Source: Neptuniibacter marinus
GTDB lineage: Bacteria > Pseudomonadota > Gammaproteobacteria > Pseudomonadales > Balneatricaceae
Direction of reading: 5' to 3'
Length of the DNA: 64,000 bases
NCBI RefSeq assembly: GCF_001597725.1
Contig: NZ_LUTR01000004.1
Location: 1-64,000, forward strand
Below the pieces are notes generated by a model. That model saw only the letters and a program-made list of their open reading frames with translations. It had not been told where the DNA came from and made no database searches. This document shows positions 18,939 to 28,385 of the stretch, piece by piece. Position 1 is the first letter of the stretch, and every line of letters starts with the position of its first letter. The position numbers and the translations under genes were made by a program.

Positions 18939-21062
18939 ATGATTTCTAGCGCCCTTCAGATCTTAAAAGACGTATTTGGTTACGAACAGTTCCGTGAGCC
19001 TCAAGCTGAGATAGTTGAGACACTGGTTAATGGCAGCGATGCGCTGGTTATTATGCCTACAGGCGGCGGTAAATCCCTTTGTTATCAGCTCCCAGCATTG
19101 ATTCGTCCCGGCACCGCAGTGGTTGTTTCGCCCTTGATTGCGTTGATGCAAGATCAAGTTACCGCGCTCTCCCAATGGGGGATCAGAGCAGGTTGTTTAA
19201 ATTCTAGCTTAGATTTTTCATTAATTAATGAAATAGAGCATCAGTTAAGAGCGGGTGGTTTTGATCTTCTCTATATAGCGCCAGAACGTCTATTACAACC
19301 GCGAACGTTGGCTTTATTACAAGAATGCCCTATCGCCTTGTTTGCGATTGATGAAGCGCATTGTGTATCTCAATGGGGGCATGACTTTAGACCTGAATAT
19401 TTGCAACTCAGCCGCTTAGCTGAATTATTTTCTGGCGTGCCGCGTATCGCATTAACGGCAACCGCGGATCAACGTACTCAGCAAGAGATTGTTCACCGTT
19501 TGGCGCTACATGAACCTGCTGAATTTATTCAAGGTTTTGACCGGCCAAATATTCGTTATCGAATTGGTCAGAAAGATAAAGCGAAGCAACAACTCCTTAA
19601 GTTTTTAAAGAATGAGCACCCTAAAGATTCCGGCATCGTTTATTGCCTTTCCCGTAAACGGGTAGAAGATACCGCTGAGTGGTTGAGTGAGCAGGGGTTT
19701 AATGCACTGCCTTACCATGCGGGGTTGAGAACTGATCTGCGTAGCCATAATCAGCACCGTTTCTTGACCGAAGAAAATATCATTATGGTTGCAACCATTG
19801 CCTTTGGTATGGGGATAGATAAACCTAATGTTCGTTTTGTTGCTCATTTAGATCTACCAAAAAGTATCGAAGCTTATTATCAAGAAACTGGCCGTGCGGG
19901 ACGTGATGGTTTACCCGCTGATGCCTGGATGGTTTATGGTTTGCAGGATGTAATGTTTCTACGCCAAATGCTTGAAGGCTCACAAGCACCGCTGGAACAG
20001 AAAATAGTCGAACAACAAAAGTTGGAAGCTATGCTGGGGTTGTGTGAAATAACCTCCTGCCGTCGGCAAGTCCTATTGAGCTATTTTGGTGAAGATGATC
20101 ATAAGCCTTGTGGTAATTGTGATACCTGTTTAGAACCTGTCCCAATGTGGGATGGTACTGACGCGGCGCGTAAAGCTATATCTGCGGTTTATCGTTCAGG
20201 TCAGAGCTTTGGTGTAAACCATGTTGTGGATACATTATTAGGTAAGCCTAATGATAAAACTGAACGTTTCCAGCATCAGAAACTATCTACTTGGGGTATA
20301 GGTAAAGATTTAGATAGAAACCAGTGGCGTTCTGTTTTTCGTCAACTGGTAGCGCGTGGTTTTTTAGGTGTGAATGTTGATCAGCATGGAGTACTGCACT
20401 TAACGGATCGTTGCCGTCCCCTGTTGAAAGGTGAGGAGAGGATACAGCTACGTAAAGATCAGCGTCAGCATACGCCTTATCGTAAGAATCAAGTACCGCA
20501 AAGTAAATTAGAAGCGGCCGATTATGCTTTATGGAATGACCTTAAAGCTACACGTAAGCGTTTATCGGATGAACAAGATGTACCGCCCTATGTGATCTTC
20601 CATGATGCAACGTTGATGGAGATGGTGATGTATCGCCCACAAACCTCCGATCAGTTTAGACGTTTAAATGGCGTAGGTGAACGGAAGTTAGATCTGTATG
20701 GCGCTGATTTTATTAGTGTGATTGAGCAACATGAGGGTAGTGGTAAGGATGAGGTTGCAAGCCAAGCTCAAGAATCGGTTTTGCTTTATAAAAGTGGTAT
20801 GACCGTTGATCAAGTTGCACGCCAGCAGCATCTATCTGCCAATGCTATTTATGCTCATCTAGCGCAGTCTATTTTGAAAAAGGAGTTGGCTGTAGATGAT
20901 GTTATTGAATTACCGAGTAATGAATTCAAAAATATTGAACAGGTCATCTTAGAGTGTCAGCACGAGTATGGCCATGCTTTAAAGCCGGTCTATGATGCTT
21001 TGGCCGGAGCTTATGAGATGGGTGTATTGCGTTGTATTAAAGCAAGTATGGATGCCTTGTGA
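18939..21062 (+). CDS. recQ: RecQ ATP-dependent DNA helicase
   Basis: This 707-residue superfamily 2 helicase has Walker A TGGGKS at 41-46, a DEAH box at 138-141, the aromatic loop region [11 protein letters not shown] and the [10 protein letters not shown] motif VI. An RQC zinc site with four cysteines follows (TSCRR ... CGNCDTC), and an HRDC domain lies at about 525-605. It is about 100 residues longer than E. coli RecQ; the extra C-terminal part has a helix-turn-helix-like segment ([22 protein letters not shown]), as in RecQ forms with an added HTH_40 domain. It unwinds DNA 3' to 5' in recombination and fork repair. Its stop overlaps the next gene by four bases. Confidence 0.97.
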   Translation: MISSALQILKDVFGYEQFREPQAEIVETLVNGSDALVIMPTGGGKSLCYQLPALIRPGTAVVVSPLIALMQDQVTALSQWGIRAGCLNSSLDFSLINEIEHQLRAGGFDLLYIAPERLLQPRTLALLQECPIALFAIDEAHCVSQWGHDFRPEYLQLSRLAELFSGVPRIALTATADQRTQQEIVHRLALHEPAEFIQGFDRPNIRYRIGQKDKAKQQLLKFLKNEHPKDSGIVYCLSRKRVEDTAEWLSEQGFNALPYHAGLRTDLRSHNQHRFLTEENIIMVATIAFGMGIDKPNVRFVAHLDLPKSIEAYYQETGRAGRDGLPADAWMVYGLQDVMFLRQMLEGSQAPLEQKIVEQQKLEAMLGLCEITSCRRQVLLSYFGEDDHKPCGNCDTCLEPVPMWDGTDAARKAISAVYRSGQSFGVNHVVDTLLGKPNDKTERFQHQKLSTWGIGKDLDRNQWRSVFRQLVARGFLGVNVDQHGVLHLTDRCRPLLKGEERIQLRKDQRQHTPYRKNQVPQSKLEAADYALWNDLKATRKRLSDEQDVPPYVIFHDATLMEMVMYRPQTSDQFRRLNGVGERKLDLYGADFISVIEQHEGSGKDEVASQAQESVLLYKSGMTVDQVARQQHLSANAIYAHLAQSILKKELAVDDVIELPSNEFKNIEQVILECQHEYGHALKPVYDALAGAYEMGVLRCIKASMDAL

Positions 21063-21478
21063 GTGAGGAGCTTAGTTTAACGGCACTGTTTATCAGTGGT
21101 TTTATTTCAGCTACTTTATTACCTGGTGGTTCTGAGGTTTTGTTAGCTTGGCAGCTAAATGAAAACATACATAGTGCTACCAGTTTATGGCTAGCTGTAA
21201 CGGCGGGAAATGTATTAGGTGGTGTTGTTACTTTCTTGATGGGGCAAGGGATAGCGCACTATTTTCCGCTACGTGTTTTTGATAAGCCGCGTCAGCAGAA
21301 GGCCCAGAGTTGGATAAAAAAGTACGGCGCCTTCTCTTTGCTTTTATCTTGGTTACCTATCATTGGAGACCCTATCTGTTTCATGGCCGGATGGTTGAAA
21401 ACAGCTTTTATTTTAAGTGTACTAATGCTTACACTAGGGAAAGCAGTACGTTATCTGATTATTGTTGGCTTGTTTTAA
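21059..21478 (+). CDS. yqaA: YqaA-like DedA/SNARE-associated membrane protein
   Basis: The 139-residue inner membrane protein has about four hydrophobic segments. The pattern [17 protein letters not shown], a [13 protein letters not shown] segment and a terminal GKAVRYLII are typical of YqaA within the DedA/VTT superfamily, some members of which are lipid scramblases. The molecular role of YqaA is not established. It starts with GTG overlapping the recQ stop (GTGA), so it is coupled to recQ translation. Confidence 0.88.
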   Translation: MSEELSLTALFISGFISATLLPGGSEVLLAWQLNENIHSATSLWLAVTAGNVLGGVVTFLMGQGIAHYFPLRVFDKPRQQKAQSWIKKYGAFSLLLSWLPIIGDPICFMAGWLKTAFILSVLMLTLGKAVRYLIIVGLF

Positions 21479-21510
21479 AGCGGTTTAGATAAAAAGTAGG
21501 ATCTTAAGTA

Positions 21511-22293
21511 ATGTCACAGCGAACGCTATGGGGTAAATTGAGATTAACGATTTTAATCTTAGTGCTATTGGTTGTGGCGTTAAATACTTGGCTCTCTCGG
21601 GTTCGTTCTACGGATTGGCAGGAGTCATTATGGGTGGTTATTTATCCTATTAATTCAGATCAACGGGCAGATACTCAGCAATTTATTAACGGATTGAGTG
21701 ATAAAGATTTTGATGATATTGAACAATTTGTTAGCCGTGAAGCAAAACGCTACGGTATAGTTTTAGATCAGCCCGTTGAGGTTTATCTAGCTCCCCCTTT
21801 ACCTGAAGACCCACCAAAACCACCTGAACAATCCAGTATTTTAGAGAGCGTAATATGGAGTCTTCATCTTCGCTATTGGGCTTGGAATAATAACAGTTGG
21901 CAAGGACCTAGTGCTGATGTGCAAGTGTATCTGCGTCTCTTTTCTCCTCGCAACCATCAGGTTTTAGAGCATTCTCTTGGTCTACAAAAGGGGATGGTGG
22001 GTGTCGTTAATGGTTTTGCCAGTGAGGATTATCAAAGGCAAAATGATTTTATTATCGTCCATGAGCTATTACATACTCTTGGTGCAACGGATAAATATGA
22101 TCTACATAATAACCAGCCCATTTGGCCTGAAGGTTATGCTGATCCAAACCTGTCGCCTTTGCTGCCACAACTTCAAGCTGAAGTTATGGGAGGGCGCATC
22201 CCTGTTGAAAAAAGGTTCTCGGTTATTCCTAGTAGCTTAGAGGATGTTGTAGTGGGTGATGAGACAGCAAAAGAGATAAATTGGATAAAATAG
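21511..22293 (+). CDS. Putative membrane-anchored metzincin-like zinc protease
   Basis: The 260-residue protein begins with one hydrophobic segment (about 11-29, LTILILVLLVVALNTWL) and has a long extracytoplasmic part. The motif HELLHTLGATDKYD gives H184, E185, H188, G191 and D194, which fits the extended zinc site HExxHxxGxxD. A downstream Met (AEVMGG, around residue 230) could be the Met-turn. Proline-rich PPLPEDPPKPPE is near residue 95. The family name and substrate are not known to me; protease activity is inferred from the motif only. It lies 32 bases after yqaA and probably ends the recQ operon. Confidence 0.75.
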   Translation: MSQRTLWGKLRLTILILVLLVVALNTWLSRVRSTDWQESLWVVIYPINSDQRADTQQFINGLSDKDFDDIEQFVSREAKRYGIVLDQPVEVYLAPPLPEDPPKPPEQSSILESVIWSLHLRYWAWNNNSWQGPSADVQVYLRLFSPRNHQVLEHSLGLQKGMVGVVNGFASEDYQRQNDFIIVHELLHTLGATDKYDLHNNQPIWPEGYADPNLSPLLPQLQAEVMGGRIPVEKRFSVIPSSLEDVVVGDETAKEINWIK

Positions 22294-22327
22294 CCCCCCT
22301 TTTTTTACTTAGCTTAGCGATAACCGT

Positions 22328-22813
22328 TTATTCCGCTGATTGTGCCTGTTCGAGCGCGTTGACTATGTCATTTTCAAGTTCAATTAATAGAGCTTGGGCG
22401 GGGCTGCTTGGCTTCTGTTGACTAGGTCTTAGAAAAAGCACTGTGGTTTTACTGTTTTTATGTAGCAAGGTTACTGATAGAGGGCATAATGCAGCCATCT
22501 CAGGGTCTTTATTAAGGATTTGATTAACATACCAAGGATTGCAAAATACTAAGCTTTGAATCTCTTCATAGCCATTTTGGTTATATTGATCACCCCAGCG
22601 TTCTTTAAAGTGATTAAGAGAGCTACCTATATTAGGTTCAAAAATCACAAAAAATTTATTGGCATCAAGTGATTGACTGATTTTATCGTAATTTCCCTCA
22701 AAATCACCTTCCATCTCTAACTTAAAAACCGGCGAAGCTATGGAAATTGGGCTTAAGGTCGTGATTGTAAATGCAAAACAGATGAGGATAACTTTTCTGG
22801 CTAAACGGTTCAT
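22328..22813 (-). CDS. Secreted DUF302 family protein
   Basis: The 161-residue protein has a signal peptide (basic MNRLARK, then a hydrophobic core, cleavage expected near SIASP). The mature domain matches DUF302 in pattern: NKFFVIFEPNIGSSL, YEEIQSLVFCNPWYVNQIL and CPLSVTLLHK. DUF302 proteins bind small ligands in a dimeric alpha-beta fold, but their role is not defined. Two Cys residues (in FCNP and LCPL) may form a disulfide in the periplasm. It converges on the metalloprotease gene with a 34-base gap. Confidence 0.8.
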   Translation of the reverse strand: MNRLARKVILICFAFTITTLSPISIASPVFKLEMEGDFEGNYDKISQSLDANKFFVIFEPNIGSSLNHFKERWGDQYNQNGYEEIQSLVFCNPWYVNQILNKDPEMAALCPLSVTLLHKNSKTTVLFLRPSQQKPSSPAQALLIELENDIVNALEQAQSAE

Positions 22814-22904
22814 GATTAATTTGCCTTAAGATGTCTGATACAGGTTTATTTATATTTCTTTATAGCAGGGATTCCTTGAAAGTGTATCACTTAAAATGTT
22901 GATG

Positions 22905-22910
22905 TATAAT
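22905..22910 (+). promoter_or_regulatory. Candidate -10 element for ttcA
   Basis: A perfect TATAAT lies 61 bases before the ttcA start. No good -35 sits 16-18 bases upstream, so the promoter may be activator dependent. Confidence 0.45.
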
Positions 22911-22971
22911 TCGCGACCATCAAAGTATTGATGCTCATCTCAATTGAATCTAACCGAACTGAATCAGTTCC

Positions 22972-23952
22972 ATGGCCGTGTCAGTAATGAACTCAAATAG
23001 TACGCCTGAAATATATAATCTTACATCTGCTGAGCTTGATTTTGCCGAACAGAAAAAGCTAAAAGTCCGTCAAAATAAGCTGCAGAAGCGACTACGTCGT
23101 GAGATGGGTAAAGCTATTGAAGATTTTAATATGATTGAGGAAGGGGATAAAGTGATGGTCTGCCTCTCAGGAGGTAAAGATTCATACGCTATGCTTGATA
23201 TCCTAATGAACTTGCAACGTAGTGCGCCGATTAATTTTGAGTTGGTCGCTGTGAACTTGGACCAAAAACAACCGGGCTTTCCCGAAGAGATCTTACCTGC
23301 CTATTTAGAAACTATAGGCGTGCCGTTTCATATATTAGAGCGGGATACCTACTCAATTGTGAAAGAGGTTGTACCTGAAGGAAAAACAACCTGTGCGCTT
23401 TGCTCTCGTTTACGTCGAGGTTCGTTGTATGGCTTTGCTGAAGAGATTGGTGCGACAAAAATTGCGTTAGGCCATCACCGTGATGATATTTTGGAAACCC
23501 TTTTCCTGAATATGTTTTATGGTGGTAAATTAAAAACGATGCCGCCAAAATTAGTGTCGGATGATGGTAAAAATACAGTGATCCGTCCTCTCGCTTATGC
23601 TCGAGAGAAAGATATAGAAGCTTACGCTGAACTAAAAGGTTTCCCTATTATTCCGTGTAACCTTTGCGGTTCGCAGGAAAACCTTCAGCGTCAGGTTATC
23701 AAAGAGATGTTGCAAACGTGGGATAAAAACTTCCCAGGTCGTATTGAAACAATGTTTCGCTCTTTACAGCATGTTGTGCCTTCGCATTTGGCTGACACTG
23801 AACTATTCGATTTTAAAGGTCTTCAGCAGGGCTACCCTCACGGTATAGTACCTGGAACTGAAACCCCAACCTTTAAACCTGAGGTGCCGGTAGATGCGAG
23901 TGAAGCAGTACAATCTTACAATCCACAGAAGATTGATCTTCTGTCGTTGTAG
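22972..23952 (+). CDS. ttcA: TtcA, tRNA 2-thiocytidine synthetase
   Basis: The 326-residue protein has the PP-loop SGGKDS at 66-71 and the cluster-binding cysteines C141 and C144 (CALC) and C229 (PCNLC), in the spacing known for TtcA. The enzyme uses ATP and an Fe-S cluster to thiolate cytidine 32 of certain tRNAs. The length is slightly above the E. coli protein because of a C-terminal extension ending KIDLLSL. The ATG at 22972 was chosen for its fit to the family; a second Met at residue 6 is possible. Confidence 0.97.
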   Translation: MAVSVMNSNSTPEIYNLTSAELDFAEQKKLKVRQNKLQKRLRREMGKAIEDFNMIEEGDKVMVCLSGGKDSYAMLDILMNLQRSAPINFELVAVNLDQKQPGFPEEILPAYLETIGVPFHILERDTYSIVKEVVPEGKTTCALCSRLRRGSLYGFAEEIGATKIALGHHRDDILETLFLNMFYGGKLKTMPPKLVSDDGKNTVIRPLAYAREKDIEAYAELKGFPIIPCNLCGSQENLQRQVIKEMLQTWDKNFPGRIETMFRSLQHVVPSHLADTELFDFKGLQQGYPHGIVPGTETPTFKPEVPVDASEAVQSYNPQKIDLLSL

Positions 23953-24000
23953 CTCTATTTTTAGCGTTTCGCGTTGCTTATCTAAGTGACGGGCCTTTGT

Positions 24001-24041
24001 AAATGTCCTAAATTGACGGTTATTAGTCATTGAGGACATTT
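24001..24041. promoter_or_regulatory. Nested dyad upstream of the glxA-type regulator
   Basis: The outer arms aaatgtcct (24001-24009) and aggacattt (24033-24041) are perfect, and inner arms tgac and gtca share almost the same centre. The site ends 42 bases before the regulator start. A -35-like TTGACG at 24013 falls inside it. It could be an autoregulatory operator or a hairpin after ttcA. Confidence 0.55.
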
Positions 24042-24083
24042 CACCTCTAAGAGATACTGGCTCCATCTTATTGGAGGTATCTT

Positions 24084-25065
24084 ATGAAGATCATCGCTGC
24101 TTTAGGTTATCAGGATTGCCAGATTCTTGATCTGACCGGGCCGTTGCAAGTGTTTGCTTCGGCTAATCAGGCACTAGGTTATGAAGCGTATCAACTTAAA
24201 ATTGTTGGTGTAGATACGCATCCCATTTGTACCAATTCTGGTATGAAAATTTTACCCGATTTAGCGTTTTCTGATCTGATGGACGCGGATACCTTATTGT
24301 TATCAGGGGGGCGAGGGGTTAAAGCCCTTCTCCATAATGATGAACTTATTGACTGGGTAAAGCAGAGTGCTAAGCGGGTTAATCGAATTGCTTCGGTTTG
24401 TAGTGGCGCTTTTCTATTAGCGGAAGCTGGATTGCTCAAAGGTAAGAAAGCGGTCACACATTGGAAGTCTTGCTCTTTACTCGATAAAAACTATGAGGGT
24501 ATCGAGGTTGAGAACGATGCTATCTGGCTTAAACAAGGGAATCTTTATACATCGGCAGGTGTTACATCGGGGATTGATTTAGCGTTGGCGCTTGTTGAAG
24601 AGGATTTTGGCCATGGGATTACTATGGATGTTGCTCGTGAGCTGGTGGTTTTTTGTTAAACGTCCGGGCGGGCAGGCGCAATTTAGTACCCAATTAAATG
24701 CCCAGAATAAGGCCACAGGGGTTGTGGCTAAAGCACAGGCTTATATACAAAAAAACTTAGATAAATCCCTTGGATTGGCTCTGTTAGCTGAGTACTGCTG
24801 CGTTAGTGAGCGACATCTCTTTCGGCTTTTTAAAGAAAGTTGTGAGAGCTCGCCCGCGGCTTATATAGAGAGTAGTCGCTTGAACTTAGCACAACAGTTA
24901 GTGTGTGAAGGGAGGCTCAGTTTTCAACAAGTTGCTGAGCGTTGTGGCTTTGTCTCTGCTGATAATTTAAGACGTGTTTTTTTGAGGCGCTTAGGTGTTA
25001 ACCCTCGGGAATACAAAGCACGTTTTGGGACATACTCGTTGAGTAACGAAGTAGGGATAGATTAA
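24084..25065 (+). pseudogene. GlxA family AraC-type regulator split by a frameshift
   Basis: Two frames together make one GlxA-type regulator. The first (24084-24659) is a DJ-1/PfpI-like ligand domain with Cys106 in SVCSGAFLL. It ends early in VARELVVFC. The second frame continues from about 24655 with VKRPGGQAQFSTQL, the normal continuation of this family, and holds the AraC helix-turn-helix pair (CCVSERHLFRLFKE and ERCGFVSADNLRRVF). Removing one T from the T6 run at 24649-24654 restores VVFVKRPGGQ without other change. Everything else is intact, so this is a recent mutation, a sequencing error or transcriptional/ribosomal slippage. Its end overlaps the MFS gene by one base, and the ATG has a GGAGG site. 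Confidence 0.85.
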
Positions 25066-26234
25066 TGAACAAGAATGTTTTTTTACTCTCCGTATGCCAA
25101 GCGCTGCTGACAACGGGCAATGTTTTATTGGTGTCTGTCGTTGCGTTGATTGGTCAAAGTCTAACGGTTAATCCCAGTTTAGCAACGTTCCCCGTCGCCA
25201 CTCAGTTTTTAGGCTTGATGGCAGCGACAATTCCAGCGTCCTTAATTATGAAGCGCATAGGGCGTAAAAATGGATTCTATTTAGGTAATTGTGTTGGTAT
25301 TTCAGGCTCTATTGTATGTATCTTTGCATTAACCGCGGACCTGTTTTACTTGTTTTCATTAGGCACGTTTTTGCTCGGTATTGGCATAGGGTTTGGTACC
25401 TTATATCGCTTCGCTGCTGTGGAAGTCTGCGCGGATGAACAGAAAAGTAATGCGATATCTTTTGTTATGGCTGGTGGTGTACTTGCTGCGATTGTAGGCC
25501 CTCAGTTAGCGATTTATAGCCAGACCTATTTCGGTGAGTTTGAATTTATTGGAGCGTTTATTGGTCTGCTCGTACTTTATACTATAGCGTTATTGATGCT
25601 CTTTTTTACCGAGCTTCCATGTGAGCAAGAAAAAAATACTTATGCGCCCCAGCGGCCGTTAAAAGAGATTGCCTCTCAGCCTGTATTTATCGTTGCAGTG
25701 ATTGTTGCGATGGTTAGTTACGTAGTGATGAATTTATTAATGACAGCAACGCCCTTAGCCATGGTTCGGTGTGGTTTCACCTTTCCTCAAGCGGCTCACG
25801 TTATTCAATGGCATGTGCTTGGGATGTTTGCGCCATCATTTTTTACGGGGGGATTAATTAATCGTTTTGGTATCTACCCTATTATGCATTTAGGGGCTGT
25901 ATTTATGCTGGCGTGTATAGGAATAAACCTTACCGGTGTTAGTGAATGGCATTTTTGGACTGCGTTACTCTGTTTAGGCATTGGTTGGAATTTTATGTTT
26001 ATTAGCGCGACTCAGTTGTTTACGACCGTCTATAAACCCGCTGAGAAGGCTAAATCTCAAGCAAGTAATGAGTTTATTGTTTTTGGTATGGTGGCTGTTA
26101 CTGCATTGTCTTCTGGCTGGTTAGAGATGACGTTAGGTTGGCAAGCGATGAATTGGATCGTATTGCCGCTAGTGTTATGGTCTATAGGGGTTATTTTCTA
26201 TATTGGTCAACAGCGTAAAGTCGTAAATAATTGA
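25065..26234 (+). CDS. MFS transporter
   Basis: The 389-residue integral membrane protein has about 12 hydrophobic segments. A basic MKRIGRKNGF loop between helices 2 and 3 is the usual MFS signature position. The arrangement resembles small drug/metabolite exporters. The substrate is unknown. Its start overlaps the stop of the glxA-type regulator by one base and the amidotransferase-like gene follows after seven bases, so the three form an operon; the regulator may control this exporter. Confidence 0.88.
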   Translation: MNKNVFLLSVCQALLTTGNVLLVSVVALIGQSLTVNPSLATFPVATQFLGLMAATIPASLIMKRIGRKNGFYLGNCVGISGSIVCIFALTADLFYLFSLGTFLLGIGIGFGTLYRFAAVEVCADEQKSNAISFVMAGGVLAAIVGPQLAIYSQTYFGEFEFIGAFIGLLVLYTIALLMLFFTELPCEQEKNTYAPQRPLKEIASQPVFIVAVIVAMVSYVVMNLLMTATPLAMVRCGFTFPQAAHVIQWHVLGMFAPSFFTGGLINRFGIYPIMHLGAVFMLACIGINLTGVSEWHFWTALLCLGIGWNFMFISATQLFTTVYKPAEKAKSQASNEFIVFGMVAVTALSSGWLEMTLGWQAMNWIVLPLVLWSIGVIFYIGQQRKVVNN

Positions 26235-26241
26235 GGTAAAA

Positions 26242-27027
26242 ATGAGTTTTTCCCCGCTTTTGCTGACGGTATTAAGTTCATCGCCTATCAATGTCCAGCT
26301 ACATGGATCTGTTGGATTTGAAGGTTTAGGGGTTGGTTCTATAGCTGATCTGAACCCCAGCCGGCTGGTGGCTTCAGGAAACGGTGATGTTCAACGATTA
26401 GAACAACTTTTTAAGCTTGGGGGTGGTTTAGGGCATACTTATTCTGATCTTTGGTCGGCGGTACTTTATCCTGATAGCCCTATTGAAACCGTTGATATTC
26501 AGCCTTTTATTCGGCCACAGCGGGGCAGTGCGCATCTGTTTTCTATGGTCGGCGACCTCCCGGGGATTGTGAATAACGAGTGCTTTCCTATTGGTGATCA
26601 ATGGCCGATCAGTTGTACTGATCAGGAAAGGGCATTTTGTTTGTTACAGGAGCGAATGCGAAAGCTATGGAAAGAGGGGCGACCTGATCATGAAATGAGG
26701 TTGGCGCTGTTGGCTGATTATGCGGGTCGATTAGAGAAGTTAGCGCCACATAATTTTATGTATTGGGACGGTGAAATGATGTTTTCTTACACCTCCCTGA
26801 GTTCAGATATTGAGCCTTTGGCTTATCAGCAGTTTTCGGGTGATACCGTTAAGTTGAACGGTGCATTCCCTTTGACGATTATGGCTGAAACCAATGCGGA
26901 TATAGCAATTGTCGCTAGCCATTCACTTTTACCACAGTCAACACCTATGGTTGCGGGTTCTGTTCTTTGCTTTTCGAGCGGGGATTATTTAGAGCGTTGT
27001 GATCCAGTGGTTTTTTGGAACGATTGA
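26242..27027 (+). CDS. Class II glutamine amidotransferase-like protein lacking the N-terminal Cys
   Basis: The 261-residue protein has a segment that parallels class II amidotransferases: DIQPFIRPQRGSAHLFSMVG matches the usual THPF...FAHNG region, and CTDQERAFCLLQERM matches the TDSE-AF element. True members start Met-Cys, with Cys2 as nucleophile; here the start is MSFSPLLL with Ser2. The N-terminal half is diverged and I see no DGWG motif. It may be a non-catalytic relative. It is the last gene of the operon with the GlxA-type regulator and MFS transporter. A GAGGTAAAA site precedes the ATG. The family call is moderate. Confidence 0.6.
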   Translation: MSFSPLLLTVLSSSPINVQLHGSVGFEGLGVGSIADLNPSRLVASGNGDVQRLEQLFKLGGGLGHTYSDLWSAVLYPDSPIETVDIQPFIRPQRGSAHLFSMVGDLPGIVNNECFPIGDQWPISCTDQERAFCLLQERMRKLWKEGRPDHEMRLALLADYAGRLEKLAPHNFMYWDGEMMFSYTSLSSDIEPLAYQQFSGDTVKLNGAFPLTIMAETNADIAIVASHSLLPQSTPMVAGSVLCFSSGDYLERCDPVVFWND

Positions 27028-27120
27028 GATCAAAGTCTACACTTATAGCTATTTTCTTATACTACCTTTCTATGCTGCAGGTGCGTAATAAGTCTAAGAG
27101 ATTGATTATTGATCAATTGC

Positions 27121-27154
27121 TATAATACTTGACCAAGGTTAATGATTAACCTTG
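27121..27154 (+). promoter_or_regulatory. -10 element followed by a 21-bp perfect palindrome
   Basis: TATAAT lies at 27121-27126. A perfect palindrome with arms caaggttaat and attaaccttg around a single G occupies 27134-27154, which is where transcription would start. This is the geometry of a repressor operator. The next gene is the diguanylate cyclase at 27298. Confidence 0.65.
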
Positions 27155-27297
27155 CCTTAATCATGATAATGGACTTCAATTAGTGATGTTGTGGCGTTGT
27201 TGTAAAGGTTAAAGCGGTTCTTAGCTTGTATTAGTACCTTGTTTCGCTTGTCTTAATATTTCTCTTAAATGTTTTTGTGCAGGTGCTTTTAATTCCT

Positions 27298-28338
27298 ATG
27301 GATTCCAAGGTTAGATCTATCTCTCATTCTGCAGAATCAGCGCTGAATGATCAATCTTCTACACAAACGAATCTCTTTGTTTGTGATCAAGTAGACCCAT
27401 CTTTACTTGTGCAGGTATTCGATCGAATTGCACTGCCGACATTTGTCCTAGATACAAATCATGTTGTTCTTCATTGGAATTCCGCGCTAGAAAAGCTAAG
27501 TGGCCTTTGTCGCGAAGATATGATTGGAACTAAGAATCATTGGAAACCCTTCTATTCAACTCCGCGTCCTTGCCTAGCTGATTTAATACTTAATGGTGGG
27601 CGATATGAAGACGTTGAGTATTACTACACAAATAAATGTAAACGTTCTGAGCTTATCGATGAGGCTTATGAAGCGGAAGATTTCTTTCCTGAATGTGGGG
27701 CTGATGGTGAGTGGCTACACTTTACCGCAGCAGGGATCATGGATCCTGAGGGGAATTTAATAGGTGCGATCGAAACGTTAGAGAATATTAGTGCGCGAAA
27801 AATTGCTGAGCTTGAGCTACTTGAACGAGAACGAACTTATAAAGAGTTAAGTGTTACTGATAGCTTGACAGGTTTGTATAACAATCGACACTTTTACACT
27901 AAATTAGAAGTAAACTTGGATGAGGCTCGACGATATCGTCATGAATTTACACTCTGTTTTTTCGATCTTGATGATTTTAAAAAGTTGAATGACGCTTATG
28001 GTCATTTAATGGGAGATATGGTGCTAGAAACGTTTGGTTCCCTAATTCAATCGTCGCTTCGCGGTTTAGATAGTGGCTATCGTTATGGTGGTGAAGAGTT
28101 TGCTGTATTGCTGCCTTCTACAGATACTGAAGGAGCACTGAAAGTAGCAAATCGTATCAGAGAAAGTCTAGAAAGCTATCAATTTATGCTGCCGGATGAT
28201 GGCAATCTACACGTGAGTGTTAGTATTGGGCTAACTGCCTATACAGTAGGGGATAGCGTACAAAGCATAATGACTCGAGCGGATGAGGGCTTATATAAAG
28301 CGAAAAGCCAAGGAAAAAACTGCATTATAACGGTTTAA
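27298..28338 (+). CDS. PAS-GGDEF diguanylate cyclase
   Basis: The protein has an N-terminal PAS domain (about residues 40-180; FVLDTNHVVLHWNSALEKLSG then a PAC-like GAIETLENISARK) and a C-terminal GGDEF domain. The catalytic motif is GGEEF at 264-268. The product-inhibition I-site RGLD lies exactly five residues before it, and FFDLDDFKKLND supplies metal ligands. It should make cyclic di-GMP from GTP, with feedback inhibition. No membrane segment is seen. The PAS insert holds several Cys residues (NKCKRSE, FFPECGADGE) that may sense a signal. I prefer the ATG at 27298, with AGGTG 12 bases upstream, over the GTG at 27277, which has no ribosome site. Confidence 0.92.
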   Translation: MDSKVRSISHSAESALNDQSSTQTNLFVCDQVDPSLLVQVFDRIALPTFVLDTNHVVLHWNSALEKLSGLCREDMIGTKNHWKPFYSTPRPCLADLILNGGRYEDVEYYYTNKCKRSELIDEAYEAEDFFPECGADGEWLHFTAAGIMDPEGNLIGAIETLENISARKIAELELLERERTYKELSVTDSLTGLYNNRHFYTKLEVNLDEARRYRHEFTLCFFDLDDFKKLNDAYGHLMGDMVLETFGSLIQSSLRGLDSGYRYGGEEFAVLLPSTDTEGALKVANRIRESLESYQFMLPDDGNLHVSVSIGLTAYTVGDSVQSIMTRADEGLYKAKSQGKNCIITV

Positions 28339-28385
28339 CCTTTCTTGGCTCTGTGTAATGATTCGCTTACCTACATGGAGGCACG

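Noticed and set aside
24592-25065. A separate AraC-type gene starting at 24592
   Set aside because: Its first 20 residues overlap the first fragment out of frame; conserved sequence begins exactly after the T6 run, so it is the second half of one gene.
26242-27027. A full catalytic glutamine amidotransferase
   Set aside because: The N-terminal Cys and DGWG motif are absent, so only a relative is supported.
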